A stretch of 64,000 bases of DNA from Dyadobacter sp. 3J3 (GTDB lineage: Bacteria > Bacteroidota > Bacteroidia > Cytophagales > Spirosomataceae). Within the stretch, counting starts at the first letter, position 1, and every line of letters begins with the position of its first letter. Below, piece after piece: positions 45,121 through 53,354 of the stretch. A program made the translations under genes and the position numbers. The notes below the pieces were generated by a model that was not told the origin of the DNA, did no database searches, and saw only the letters and a program-made list of their open reading frames with translations. The stretch spans positions 124,001 to 188,000 of the forward strand of contig NZ_VTOL01000001.1 of NCBI RefSeq assembly GCF_009801115.1, given 5' to 3'.

Positions 45121-45230
45121 GATCGGAGTGCAAAGATGTGTGAGAGAATCGGAATAACCAAAGATTTAAATCATTTTTACTTAATATAAAATATGCCAGA
45201 CAATAAGAATCTGTCAGACAGGATATTAAA

Positions 45231-45271
45231 AAAGAAAGGAGGCTTATTTTTACAATAAACCTCCTTTCTTT
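45231..45271. terminator. Terminator beside the small lipoprotein gene
   Basis: aaagaaaggagg (45231-45242) pairs with cctcctttcttt (45260-45271), with A/T runs on both sides. On the minus strand it lies just past the stop of the 45288 gene. Confidence 0.8.
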
Positions 45272-45287
45272 TTTCTTAATATTTTAT

Positions 45288-45464
45288 CTATCCCTTATTA
45301 CCACCCAGTAATTTTGTAAATAACCAGATAACTAATCCTATAACAGCAATGACAAGGATGGCTCCAGTCCACATTCCACCTTTGAATACACCGCCAATAA
45401 CTTCACAACTTGTTAGGCCAATTACCAGAAAAAAGACAACGAGGATGTTGATGTAAGCTTTCAT
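45288..45464 (-). CDS. 58-residue small lipoprotein/membrane protein
   Basis: Reads from the ATG at 45464 to the TAG at 45290-45288. The N-terminus has a lipobox (VIGLTSC, Cys20), then EVIGGVFKGGMWTG and a second hydrophobic helix (AILVIAVIGLVIWLF), ending KLLGGNKG. The TSCEVIGG-(I/V)-FK-G pattern is one I recall from a widespread Bacteroidota small protein, sometimes misnamed phosphatidate cytidylyltransferase. It has its own terminator. Function unknown. Confidence 0.7.
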   Translation of the reverse strand: MKAYINILVVFFLVIGLTSCEVIGGVFKGGMWTGAILVIAVIGLVIWLFTKLLGGNKG

Positions 45465-45547
45465 GCGTATAATAATTTAGGTTAATTTATATTTACCCAT
45501 TATTATAAAAATCATTCCACGTTAATTTGTGAGCTTAAATACACAAA

Positions 45548-46069
45548 TCATACCATATTCACAGGAATGAGTTTTTGCAGATCATTTTCCAGCAACATTT
45601 CAAAAAGCTTGACGGTCGCTGCAGCATCGCCTTCTGCACGATGCCGGTTTTCAATAAGTATCTGCAAACTTTCGCACAAATTACCCAGACTATACGATTT
45701 CAATCCAGGAAAAATTTTACGGCTAAGCTGTACGGTACAAAGCAAATCCCGCTGAAAATATTCATCCAGCGCACCAAATTCTTTCTTTAAAAATCCGTAG
45801 TCAAATTTTGCATTGTGCGCTACAAACCAGGCGTCTTTTGTCAACGCGCGAACGGAATCCTGCACTTCCGAAAAAGTGGGTGCATCCTGAACCATCAGGT
45901 TATCAATTCCCGTCAGGCGGGTAATAAAAGGGGGAATAAATGTTTCGGGGTTAACGAGGGAATGAAAAAAGTCTACTACTTCCACTCCATTATGACGAAA
46001 AACAGCTATCTCAGTTATGCGGGAATTACCACCTCCTCCGGTCGTCTCTATATCAACAATGGCGTACAT
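45548..46069 (-). CDS. DEDDh 3'-5' exonuclease (DnaQ-like)
   Basis: 173 residues. Exo I motif IVDIETTG (Asp6, Glu8), Exo II in WFVAHNAKFDYGFL, Exo III in HRAEGDAAATVKL (His and Asp). This is the DnaQ/epsilon-type fold that degrades DNA or RNA from the 3' end. Many Bacteroidota versions are longer and carry a GIY-YIG nuclease domain; here only the exonuclease is present and the stop is clean. Confidence 0.9.
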   Translation of the reverse strand: MYAIVDIETTGGGGNSRITEIAVFRHNGVEVVDFFHSLVNPETFIPPFITRLTGIDNLMVQDAPTFSEVQDSVRALTKDAWFVAHNAKFDYGFLKKEFGALDEYFQRDLLCTVQLSRKIFPGLKSYSLGNLCESLQILIENRHRAEGDAAATVKLFEMLLENDLQKLIPVNMV

Positions 46070-46172
46070 TACTTACTGAATCTCTGCATAGGTAAATAAA
46101 ATATTTCAGGGGAATAAATGATAAAAATCTGATCTGATCAACATACTTATTTAACCACAAAAATAATAAAAA

Positions 46173-46195
46173 AATCCCCGCACCAAGCGGGGATT
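46173..46195 (-). terminator. Terminator of the PadR-TonB operon
   Basis: aatccccg (46173-46180) / cggggatt (46188-46195), with the A-run at 46163-46172 giving a T-run on the minus strand. Confidence 0.85.
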
Positions 46196-46224
46196 AGTCT
46201 TAATATTCAATTATGCTTTGAAAT

Positions 46225-47250
46225 TTATTCCATTTGAAAAACAACAGGAAGATTAAAACGAACACGCACAGGAATTCCCGATTGACGTCCGGCTTTCCAT
46301 TTAGGCATTAACTTAATAACACGTTCCGCTTCTTCGTCACATCCAAATCCAATTCCTTTCAAGGTTTGCACATTTTCAATTTTACCATCTGCGCCTACAA
46401 CAAAGGAAATAAATACACGTCCCTGCACTCCCGCACTCGCTGCCTGCGACGGATATCTTAAATTCTTTCTTAAAAACTCACCCATGGCTGCATTTCCACC
46501 CATAAATTCGGGAGCCTGCTCCACGGCAAATAATTCGGTTTCCTTAGGACTTTCCAATCCCACATTAACTCCTTTTCCCGCCGGAGCCTCTGCTTTTGGT
46601 GGTTCGATGGTTAAAATATCAGAATTCCCTTCACTATTTTCCTGGCCGGGTAGTGCGTTTTGCAAATCCTCAATGGTTGGAGGTGAAGTTTCTTCCGGCA
46701 CCATGTGGTCAGGTAAAACTTCATAGTGATCATATTTTACTGTGCTAACTTTTTGCACCGGCTTTACAGGTTCAACAGGCGGCGGAGTGTTAGTTTCCGG
46801 TTTTATATCTACCGTTATTAAATCCGCTTCAAATCCAATATCATCTTTCTTAGGTTCAGGAACCAGTCGTGCGTATAAATTGGGCAGCAACATGATAAGC
46901 AAGAAAAAAGTTACTCCCATCAACACCGAACGCTGCATGGTTTTATTGTATCCTTTTCTCAATTGATAAGCACCGTAAAGTTTGTTACGGTTTTCGAACA
47001 CGATGTCATTCAAAGTTTTTTCCATGGCTAATAGATGATTATGTTCAACACTCAGTATATGGAGCGTTTCCGGATCAGCCGTTTCAACAATATTGCTGAA
47101 AGCATGCTCAAACGAATCCCCGTCCCAAAGTCTTTCTTCTGCTTCACACGCCAAATGATCCAGTATCTCGGGAAACAACTCCGGATTCAGGCCATTTTTC
47201 TTTAAATAATTGCTAAGCAATTCTATTTTGTTATTTTGAAGGCGTTTCAT
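46225..47250 (-). CDS. TonB energy transducer with a PadR-associated prefix domain
   Basis: 341 residues. About 76-130 is the standard Bacteroidota TonB start (DIVFENRNKLYGAYQLRKGY) and one TM helix (105-125). A Pro/Glu-rich periplasmic stalk follows (about 145-250), then a TonB C-terminal domain (about 255-341; LRYPSQAASAGVQGRVFISFVV). The first 75 residues are extra: IELLSNYLKKNGLNPELFPEILDHLACEAEERLW in overlapping parts, similar to the short prefix seen on ABC permeases that sit behind PadR genes. Located 60 bp after the PadR regulator. It passes proton-motive energy to outer-membrane receptors. Confidence 0.87.
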   Translation of the reverse strand: MKRLQNNKIELLSNYLKKNGLNPELFPEILDHLACEAEERLWDGDSFEHAFSNIVETADPETLHILSVEHNHLLAMEKTLNDIVFENRNKLYGAYQLRKGYNKTMQRSVLMGVTFFLLIMLLPNLYARLVPEPKKDDIGFEADLITVDIKPETNTPPPVEPVKPVQKVSTVKYDHYEVLPDHMVPEETSPPTIEDLQNALPGQENSEGNSDILTIEPPKAEAPAGKGVNVGLESPKETELFAVEQAPEFMGGNAAMGEFLRKNLRYPSQAASAGVQGRVFISFVVGADGKIENVQTLKGIGFGCDEEAERVIKLMPKWKAGRQSGIPVRVRFNLPVVFQME

Positions 47251-47310
47251 CTGTAAGAATATTTAGGGTATTACAGGATCAGGGAAAAACTAGTAGCCAA
47301 TGGATAAATA

Positions 47311-47664
47311 CTATTCGGTCGCCATACTTTTAGGCGCTAATAATAAACGGATCGCATCAACAAAGCGTTCAAGATCATCCGTTTTTATACGTGCGGCTTC
47401 ACTTCCCGGCGTTGTCAACGAATAGTATTTCCGCAACCGTCCGTCTACCTCAACCGATTCTGTAACCAAAAAACCATCCTGCTCCAATTTATGTAAAACC
47501 GGATACAGCGCGCCAAAAGTGAGTGCAATCGCCCCTCCTGTTCTTTCTTTCACTTCCTGGGTAATTTCATAACCGTACATACGTTTTTGCTCCGCCAGCA
47601 AATTCAAAACGATGGTTTTCAGTGTACCGCGTACGTATTCGTTACTTGTTGTGTTCGTATCCAT
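47311..47664 (-). CDS. PadR-family transcriptional regulator
   Basis: 117 residues from the ATG at 47664 (a start at 47685 is possible). The winged helix of PadR is clear: VRGTLKTIVLNLLAEQKRMYGYEI, then TFGALYPVLHKLEQDGFLV and a DGRLRKYYSLT wing. Likely a repressor of its own operon, which includes the TonB gene; a 9-bp dyad lies just upstream. Confidence 0.92.
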   Translation of the reverse strand: MDTNTTSNEYVRGTLKTIVLNLLAEQKRMYGYEITQEVKERTGGAIALTFGALYPVLHKLEQDGFLVTESVEVDGRLRKYYSLTTPGSEAARIKTDDLERFVDAIRLLLAPKSMATE

Positions 47665-47686
47665 AATGTTGTTTTTACCTAACAAA

Positions 47687-47709
47687 TATATATAAGTTTT
47701 TTATATATA
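47687..47709 (-). promoter_or_regulatory. Candidate PadR operator
   Basis: Perfect 9-bp dyad tatatataa (47687-47695) / ttatatata (47701-47709), centred about 34 bp upstream of the PadR ATG, where a repressor would block the promoter. Low complexity of the arms limits confidence. Confidence 0.4.
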
Positions 47710-47761
47710 CAATAGCAAAATTAAAATATTGATGAATTTAAAGAATTATTCCGGTTAACGT

Positions 47762-48232
47762 TTATTCATCCGTCAGTGGTATAGACCGATTTATACGTTC
47801 TTCCAACGAAATAAAGGTCTCCGTTCTTTGAATTCCGTTTACTTTCTGAATTTTATCATGTAAAATCTCACGTAAATGTCCTGTATCGCGACATACGATT
47901 TTTACAAAAATGCTATAAATCCCTGTAGTGTAATGTATGTTAACCACTTCCGGAATTCGTTCCAACTCGGATGCAACCTGCTCATATAAAGAACTTTTAT
48001 CAAGATAAACGCCCAGAAAAGCACTGATATCCCAGCCCAGTTTAGTCGGATCAATCAGTAGCTGTGAACCTTTAACAATACCGAGTTGTTCCATCTTCTT
48101 CATTCGCACATGCACTGTACCGCCGGATACAAATACTCTTTTTCCAATCTCGGTATATGGCAGTGCAGCATTCTCAATCAGCAGTGACAAAATTCTCAAA
48201 TCAGTGCTGTCTATATCTGAATATTTTTGCAT
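47762..48232 (-). CDS. Lrp/AsnC-family transcriptional regulator
   Basis: 156 residues. N-terminal HTH_AsnC (DSTDLRILSLLIENAALPYTEIG then SGGTVHVRMKKMEQLGIVKG) and C-terminal RAM/Lrp_AsnC domain (AFLGVYLDKSSLYEQVASEL … HYTTGIYSIFVKIV). Such proteins assemble as octamers and answer to amino acids. Divergent from the tRNA-like RNA; the 109-bp spacer could hold sites controlling both. Confidence 0.93.
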   Translation of the reverse strand: MQKYSDIDSTDLRILSLLIENAALPYTEIGKRVFVSGGTVHVRMKKMEQLGIVKGSQLLIDPTKLGWDISAFLGVYLDKSSLYEQVASELERIPEVVNIHYTTGIYSIFVKIVCRDTGHLREILHDKIQKVNGIQRTETFISLEERINRSIPLTDE

Positions 48233-48341
48233 TTAGGGGTTATTTATTGAAGGAATCGCAAGTAATTTAAGCAATTTATCAAAATATCGTAAATTTTTTG
48301 ATTTTTTTATGCAAATATTTTATATTTAAAACTTAACCGCT

Positions 48342-48349
48342 TACTTTTG
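48342..48349 (+). promoter_or_regulatory. Promoter -7 element for the tRNA-like RNA
   Basis: tacttttg fits TAnnTTTG exactly. It would start a transcript near 48356, about 53 bases upstream of the tRNA-like fold. No clear -33 element, but the region is AT-rich. Confidence 0.5.
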
Positions 48350-48408
48350 CAGTGTGGTTTCAGAGATGACAATTTATTTGAAAGTTCGGAATACACAAAA
48401 TATCACAT

Positions 48409-48570
48409 TGTAGGGTGATGAAATTGGCAGCCATGCCCTCCTGTCTCGGGGGTGGTGAATCAGGGATAAACACGGTATAATGCCGACGAGAGTCGACTGG
48501 GGTGGACCACCAACAGTATTTTGTATCGCGGCTAACCGCACCGTGGGTGGTTCGAATCCCCCTCCTACAG
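48409..48570 (+). ncRNA. tRNA-Leu-like RNA with an approximately 90-nt structured variable region
   Basis: Acceptor: tgtaggg (48409-48415) pairs with tcctaca (48563-48569), six Watson-Crick pairs and one G:U; discriminator G at 48570. D-arm atg/cat around aaattggcagc (48418-48434) closely follows the tRNA-Leu D-loop. Anticodon stem ccctc/ggggg with loop ctgtctc (48441-48447), so the anticodon position reads GTC. T-loop ttcgaat (48551-48557) closes a stem with one T-C mismatch. Between anticodon and T-arm are about 93 nt instead of the usual 4-20, containing hairpins cgac-gaga-gtcg (48484-48495), gcgg-ctaa-ccgc (48528-48539) and a closing tggt/acca pair (48453-48456, 48506-48509). No encoded CCA. 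Not tmRNA and no group I intron signals seen. Promoter and terminator support transcription. Function unknown. Confidence 0.6.
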
Positions 48571-48645
48571 CAAAAAAAACTTGACAAGCGATTATTTTCG
48601 TAGTAGTTTTATTTGGTTTTTAGTTTGTTGATGAAGTGTAATTTG

Positions 48646-48680
48646 ACACGCGGGTTCATTTTGAAGCCTGCGTGTTTTTT
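48646..48680 (+). terminator. Terminator of the tRNA-like RNA transcript
   Basis: acacgc (48646-48651) pairs with gcgtgt (48670-48675) within a longer imperfect stem (gggttc against gaagcc), followed by tttttt. A transcript from 48356 would be about 325 nt. Confidence 0.75.
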
Positions 48681-48785
48681 CGTTTTAGGGCAGAATATGC
48701 CATTTACAGCTCCCTATGGCACTTTTTCCCATTACAATTCCAAAAACTATATACGTTTGCAACGCAATTGATTTTAATAAAAAAT

Positions 48786-49535
48786 CTATTCTTCGTAGAT
48801 CATTTTCCTCGTCATTCCCCCATCAATCACAAAATTCGCACCGGTTATAAAATTATTTTCAGGATTTGTTAAAAATAAACAGGCCCTCGAAATGTCTTCC
48901 GGCTTGCCAACACGGCCCGCCGGATGCTGCTCATGATCTGATATCTTAAGCGCGGCATAATCACCCGTTTCAATCCATCCCGGACTTATTGCATTCACCA
49001 TAATTTTATCTTTTCCGAGTGAAATTGCCATCGCATGAGTAAGTGCCAGGATACCGCCTTTTGAAGCCGCGTAAGCTTCTGTATTCGGTTCGGACATAAG
49101 TGCCCGTGTGGACGCAATATTGATGATAGAACCTCCTCCATTGCCTCGCATAACCTTGGCCACTTCACGACTGCATATAAAAGTGCCCCGAAGATTTGTA
49201 TTGAGCACATAATCCCAATCTTCCAGATCCAATTCGTAGGGAGATTTACTGCGACCGAGACCGGCATTATTTATCAGAATATTTATTTCACCAAAAGTCT
49301 CTTTGACTTTAATCACAGCATTCACGATATCGCCCGGCAATGTCATATCCACAATCTGCGTAGAAACTTCGCCTCCAAGTTCGCGTATCAACTTTTCGGT
49401 TTTTAAAAGATTTTCTGCATCCCGGTCAAACAATGCCAGCTTTGCGCCTTCTTTGGCGTAAGCGATTGCAACATTTTTCCCGATACCTTTCCCGGCACCT
49501 GTTACAACTATAATTTTATTATCGAACAAACCCAT
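48786..49535 (-). CDS. SDR-family oxidoreductase (3-oxoacyl-ACP reductase-like)
   Basis: 249 residues, classical SDR. Nucleotide motif TGAGKGIG (residues 12-19), NNAG at about 88-91, catalytic Ser near 140 (NIAST) and YAASK (Tyr/Lys about 154-158), then SPGWIETG. It reduces or oxidises a small carbonyl or sugar with NAD(P)H. No operon partner is close enough (gap of 165 bp from the next minus gene) to suggest the substrate. Confidence 0.9.
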   Translation of the reverse strand: MGLFDNKIIVVTGAGKGIGKNVAIAYAKEGAKLALFDRDAENLLKTEKLIRELGGEVSTQIVDMTLPGDIVNAVIKVKETFGEINILINNAGLGRSKSPYELDLEDWDYVLNTNLRGTFICSREVAKVMRGNGGGSIINIASTRALMSEPNTEAYAASKGGILALTHAMAISLGKDKIMVNAISPGWIETGDYAALKISDHEQHPAGRVGKPEDISRACLFLTNPENNFITGANFVIDGGMTRKMIYEE

Positions 49536-49700
49536 TTCCTTTTCTCTTCAATTTTAATATTTTCAAAAATAATTGTACCAGCAGATTTCACACCTATCTC
49601 GCGTATTCAAATGACTCTTATGTAAAAGTCGTTATATGATTAAAGACTTTTGCCTTTCAATCATATAACGACTAAATATTTTTACGTACCGGAGTCTACG

Positions 49701-50849
49701 TTATTTATTTCCCACCCTTATTCCTTTCATATCTTCCAGTCGCGCTACAATTCCCCAGCCAAAAAAATCATTGGCTACGCCGATAAGTATTTCATTTTTA
49801 CCTGTTTTAAAAGGAATCGAAAAGGAAGAATTTTCGATAGAACATCTTCCAAAAGGAACTTTCATCATCGGAAGGCCATACGAGTTTTTATCGGTATACA
49901 GAAGGCGGCCATTCAGCATTACCCAAACTTCATCACTAAATCCAAGATTGATTTTTTTATTCTGATCTGATTTTGATTCAACATTCAATTTCAGCCACAC
50001 CATTCTGCGTTTTTCAGCTCCACCAAATTTCCGGGTCAAATTGATCAGCCCCATTCTTTCAGCAGCAATAGTCTCCCATGTTTGATCAGGTTTTGGAATA
50101 AAATCATAACTAAAATCTACTTTTTCAGGTGTTTCAAAAGGTTTGCTCACCTGCCAGTTGCGCAGATATCTCGGATCATGTGACGTGAGATCCACACCGG
50201 CTACGGCAGGCAGGTTTTCAGTTTCATCCATTTTTATCACAAGATTTGAAATGACAGATTCTCCATCAAACCCGATCGTACCCTTTGAAGTATTGCCTTC
50301 CAGTCGCGGAATTTCAAGAATTGGCTTCTGCATATCATTCAAATAAGCTCGCATTTGTGAGCCGGAAATCACAACTTTAACATGATTCCATTTCGTCTTT
50401 AGAAGATATCCATTTCCCTGATATTGGCCGAGTAAGTCCCAAAGATTGATGCCAGAAACATGAGGAGCATATTGCACAACATCCATCGCCGTGGAATCCT
50501 CACAGGTACCGGTCCTGAAATAAAAACATTCATTTTCTTTATTGTCCTGCCAATGAAAATAAAGCGAGGCAAACATGGCATCCACTGGTATAAAATCATA
50601 TTCAATAGTGCCATTCACAAAGCTGGTATTTTTTAAAACCACCGTTCCTGCATTTGCAGCAATTTTCATAGACGGCCTGGTTTCATAAGTTTCAAATTGC
50701 ACTTTCCCGTTTTGGAATTCCCAGTTATCGGCGGTTAAAGAAATCCTGGTGTCTGGTTTGCTGGATTCTGATGTCTTCTTTTTGTCTTTTTTCTGGGCAG
50801 AAACGACAAGTGACAAAAGGCTAAAAATGATTAAAAGGAAATTTTTCAT
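49701..50849 (-). CDS. Secreted concanavalin-like (DUF1080/LamG-type) protein
   Basis: 382 residues. Signal peptide (KNFLLIIFSLLSLVVSAQ). The first domain (about 40-210) has a jelly-roll look (GTIEYDFIPVDAMFASLYFHW, WNHVKVVISGSQMRAYLND), and the second (about 235-382) is another beta-sandwich of galactose-binding type (LGFSDEVWVMLNGRLLY … NEILIGVANDFFGWGI). Probably binds or trims carbohydrates outside the cell. It follows the beta-helix gene by 53 bp, the same operon. Confidence 0.7.
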   Translation of the reverse strand: MKNFLLIIFSLLSLVVSAQKKDKKKTSESSKPDTRISLTADNWEFQNGKVQFETYETRPSMKIAANAGTVVLKNTSFVNGTIEYDFIPVDAMFASLYFHWQDNKENECFYFRTGTCEDSTAMDVVQYAPHVSGINLWDLLGQYQGNGYLLKTKWNHVKVVISGSQMRAYLNDMQKPILEIPRLEGNTSKGTIGFDGESVISNLVIKMDETENLPAVAGVDLTSHDPRYLRNWQVSKPFETPEKVDFSYDFIPKPDQTWETIAAERMGLINLTRKFGGAEKRRMVWLKLNVESKSDQNKKINLGFSDEVWVMLNGRLLYTDKNSYGLPMMKVPFGRCSIENSSFSIPFKTGKNEILIGVANDFFGWGIVARLEDMKGIRVGNK

Positions 50850-50902
50850 GACTATAATTTGGATGGATTTAAAAAAAACTGAAAGGACAAACGAGGATAT
50901 AA

Positions 50903-51928
50903 TTATTGTTTGGGATTGATAAAAATCCCGGCACCAAGCTCCTTCCCGGCTGATTCTTTTGTCGGGTTCAGATAATCTTTCGGCAAACCGTTTGTTTTTA
51001 CTTCACTTAAAATCAGCTTACCCGATTTCTGAATCTGGTTTTCGGTGTGCTCATTTTTATCCGCGGGAATAGCGCCATTTTTCGCGTAGTAACCCATAAA
51101 TCCGTCATTGTTGGTGATCAAAGAATTATTCAAGGTGTATTTTGGAAAAGTATTTTCAGCTCTCAACCAGAAATAAGTACAATTTGAAACGATGTTATTT
51201 TTAAAAACGAAATCAGAATCAAACGCTCCGAACCAGACAGCGGCTTCATAAGCTCCGTAAATAATGGAATTGGTAAGAGAAAAATCACGGATGGATTTGA
51301 ATAAAAGAAGTGCATTTTTGGAGCCATAAAATATGCAATGATCCACGTGCGTACCCGCACCATGCGCCCAGATACTTCCCTGTATCGGCGCAGAATTTCT
51401 TTCTCCGATGAAATAACATTGAGAAATATCCAGTCCTTTTAAACTTTCATTTTCTCTGTTAATGGGGTAATAATATTTCACTTCCGGATTTCCATTCCCG
51501 ATAAACTTTAACCCTTTGAGTGAGATATTATTTGAAGCAATTAAAAATCCGATACTGTGCGGAAACTGGGTAACGGAATTATTGCCCGACACCGATTGAA
51601 TAACTGGCATTTTCGTAGGTCCCCAATCGGCATCGTCTGGCATTATGGCCGCCTCAATCGTTAGCCAGATTCCTTCATTCCGTATTTTATCAATAGCAAC
51701 TTTGTCTTTAAGCAGATATAATCCCGGTAATAGTTTAATGTGAATAGCTTCTTTTCCTATGAAACCACCTGCCAGATCCATCGCTTTTTGAATACTGGCC
51801 AATGGCATCCGGGCAGTTCCATCACCAGAATCCTGCCCTTTTATGGCGTCAACATAGAGTATTTGCGCACTCAAATTCTGAATAAATAAAAACAGCAGAA
51901 TCGCTGCCAAAGAAGTTACTTTGTTCAT
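50903..51928 (-). CDS. Secreted right-handed beta-helix (pectin-lyase-fold) protein
   Basis: 341 residues. Signal peptide (LAAILLFLFIQNLSAQ), then ILYVDAIKGQDSGDGTARMPLASIQKAMD, the usual start of DUF1565/beta-helix proteins, and coils (SLKGLKFIGNG, SIIYGAYEAAVWFG, FKNNIVSNCTYFWL). A polysaccharide lyase or hydrolase is likely; no catalytic residues are assigned. First gene of a two-gene operon, divergent from the membrane HTH gene. Confidence 0.75.
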   Translation of the reverse strand: MNKVTSLAAILLFLFIQNLSAQILYVDAIKGQDSGDGTARMPLASIQKAMDLAGGFIGKEAIHIKLLPGLYLLKDKVAIDKIRNEGIWLTIEAAIMPDDADWGPTKMPVIQSVSGNNSVTQFPHSIGFLIASNNISLKGLKFIGNGNPEVKYYYPINRENESLKGLDISQCYFIGERNSAPIQGSIWAHGAGTHVDHCIFYGSKNALLLFKSIRDFSLTNSIIYGAYEAAVWFGAFDSDFVFKNNIVSNCTYFWLRAENTFPKYTLNNSLITNNDGFMGYYAKNGAIPADKNEHTENQIQKSGKLILSEVKTNGLPKDYLNPTKESAGKELGAGIFINPKQ

Positions 51929-52067
51929 ATTTAAAATATTTGTTACTTGATAGAAAGATGTCCGTCAGGAGATAAAAAACCTGTGAGACAAACCTAAGTC
52001 CGCTGTTTGTTTTTTCTTTGTTCAAATGAAGTTCAAGTTTTTTCAAGTTATACCAGATTGATTATCA

Positions 52068-53354
52068 ATGCTATCCGATATTAGTGAGCTACTGAGATGT
52101 AAAAAGATAATTGAGCGGAAGCTTGATTGGGGACCGTGCGAAAATTGGCAAAGTACTGATTTCGAAAATCTCAATCAGCTTATTCTGGATGAAACCGGCA
52201 TATCCCTAAGCGTAAGTACACTCCGAAGAATTTGGGGACGTGTGGAATATAACCATTTGCCAAGTGTGACAACTTTAAATACGCTTGCTAAGTTTGCAGG
52301 CTTTCAAGATTGGCGGAGTTTTGTAAAAAAACCAGTCGTTCCCAACTTAAATTCACCTGTAAATTTCCCTGAGAAAAATCGACGAATCAGATTTCCGAAA
52401 AAAAAACTTGTCTGGATATCAGCAGCCGGTTTTCTGATTGGATTAATCAGTATTCTGGCATTCAGGAATATTGGAAAACCGAAAAAGGAAGAATACACTT
52501 TTAGCAGTCAACCAACAACAAGGGAGATTCCAAATTCAGTTATTTTCACGTATGACGCTTCTGATTCTCCCACCGATTCTGTTTTTATTCAGCAATCCTG
52601 GGATAGCAGAAAACGGACTTTAATTGATAAAAATCTGAATAAACATACCTCTATTTATTACGAACCGGGATTTTATATTGCCAAACTGATCATTGGCGAA
52701 AAGATCGTAAAAGAGCATAAATTAACAATTCCTACAAAAGGCTGGCTTGGAACAATTGATGGAAAAAAGATTCCGGTTTATCTCAAAGATTTTGAATTTG
52801 TCAAACCGGATGTCATGCGGTTACCGATTTCTGTGATTACAGAAAAAAATATTTCCATGCAGCCCGAACCTCCGTATGTTCATTATTTCATTGTCGGCAA
52901 TTTTGATCCGGTTTCTCTAAAAAATTTCTCTTTTAGTACAGCCATAAAACACGAGTACCGGGAAGGTGCCGCAGTGTGTCAAATGGCAAGTATTACCTTG
53001 CTTACGGATGATATCCCGATTGTAATACCGTTATCTGTCAAAGGTTGTGTTTCGGAATTAAATATGCTTAGTATTGACAATTATATATCTGGAAAAAAGG
53101 CAGATTTATCCGCCTTTGGTGTAGATTTCTCGGTCTGGAATGAAGTATCCTGCAAAACTACCGCTGATAAAATTCAATATTTTATTAATGATAAATTAGC
53201 CGCTGAGTATCCGCTTCCAAGTCGCGAAATAAAAATTATTGGTATATCTTATACATTTCAGGGGACGGGCGCTGTAAAAAACGTAAGTTTAAAAAGTGGT
53301 GATAAAACAATTTTTGGAGCTTTTAATAACAAAATAATTCTATCAAATAAATGA
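52068..53354 (+). CDS. Membrane-spanning HTH-like protein with extracellular LamG-like domain
   Basis: 428 residues. The N-terminus (about 10-90) is a Bacteroidota-specific helical DNA-binding-like domain: WGPCENWQSTDFENLNQLI, TGISLSVSTLRRIWGRVEY, LPSVTTLNTLAKFAGFQDW. One TM helix at about 110-130 (KLVWISAAGFLIGLISILAF). The outer part has PKD-like and LamG-like segments (SPTDSVFIQQSWD … VDFSVWNEVSCKT … IIGISYTFQGTGAVKNVSLK). It looks like a one-component sensor that reads an extracellular glycan. It overlaps the L,D-transpeptidase by 4 bases and is divergent from the beta-helix operon. Confidence 0.75.
   Translation: MLSDISELLRCKKIIERKLDWGPCENWQSTDFENLNQLILDETGISLSVSTLRRIWGRVEYNHLPSVTTLNTLAKFAGFQDWRSFVKKPVVPNLNSPVNFPEKNRRIRFPKKKLVWISAAGFLIGLISILAFRNIGKPKKEEYTFSSQPTTREIPNSVIFTYDASDSPTDSVFIQQSWDSRKRTLIDKNLNKHTSIYYEPGFYIAKLIIGEKIVKEHKLTIPTKGWLGTIDGKKIPVYLKDFEFVKPDVMRLPISVITEKNISMQPEPPYVHYFIVGNFDPVSLKNFSFSTAIKHEYREGAAVCQMASITLLTDDIPIVIPLSVKGCVSELNMLSIDNYISGKKADLSAFGVDFSVWNEVSCKTTADKIQYFINDKLAAEYPLPSREIKIIGISYTFQGTGAVKNVSLKSGDKTIFGAFNNKIILSNK

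Noticed and set aside
45548..46069. Truncated exonuclease missing a GIY-YIG domain
   Set aside because: All three exonuclease motifs are intact and single-domain forms are common, so no evidence of damage.
48409..48570. Possible tmRNA or tRNA with a group I intron
   Set aside because: No tag-peptide frame or tmRNA-type pseudoknots and the size is too small; no group I P7/P3 elements, and the insert lies in the variable-arm position, not in the anticodon loop.
48360..48587. 75-residue open frame on the minus strand across the tRNA-like RNA
   Set aside because: The same bases form the acceptor, D, anticodon and T arms on the plus strand; the frame has no start context or family signal.
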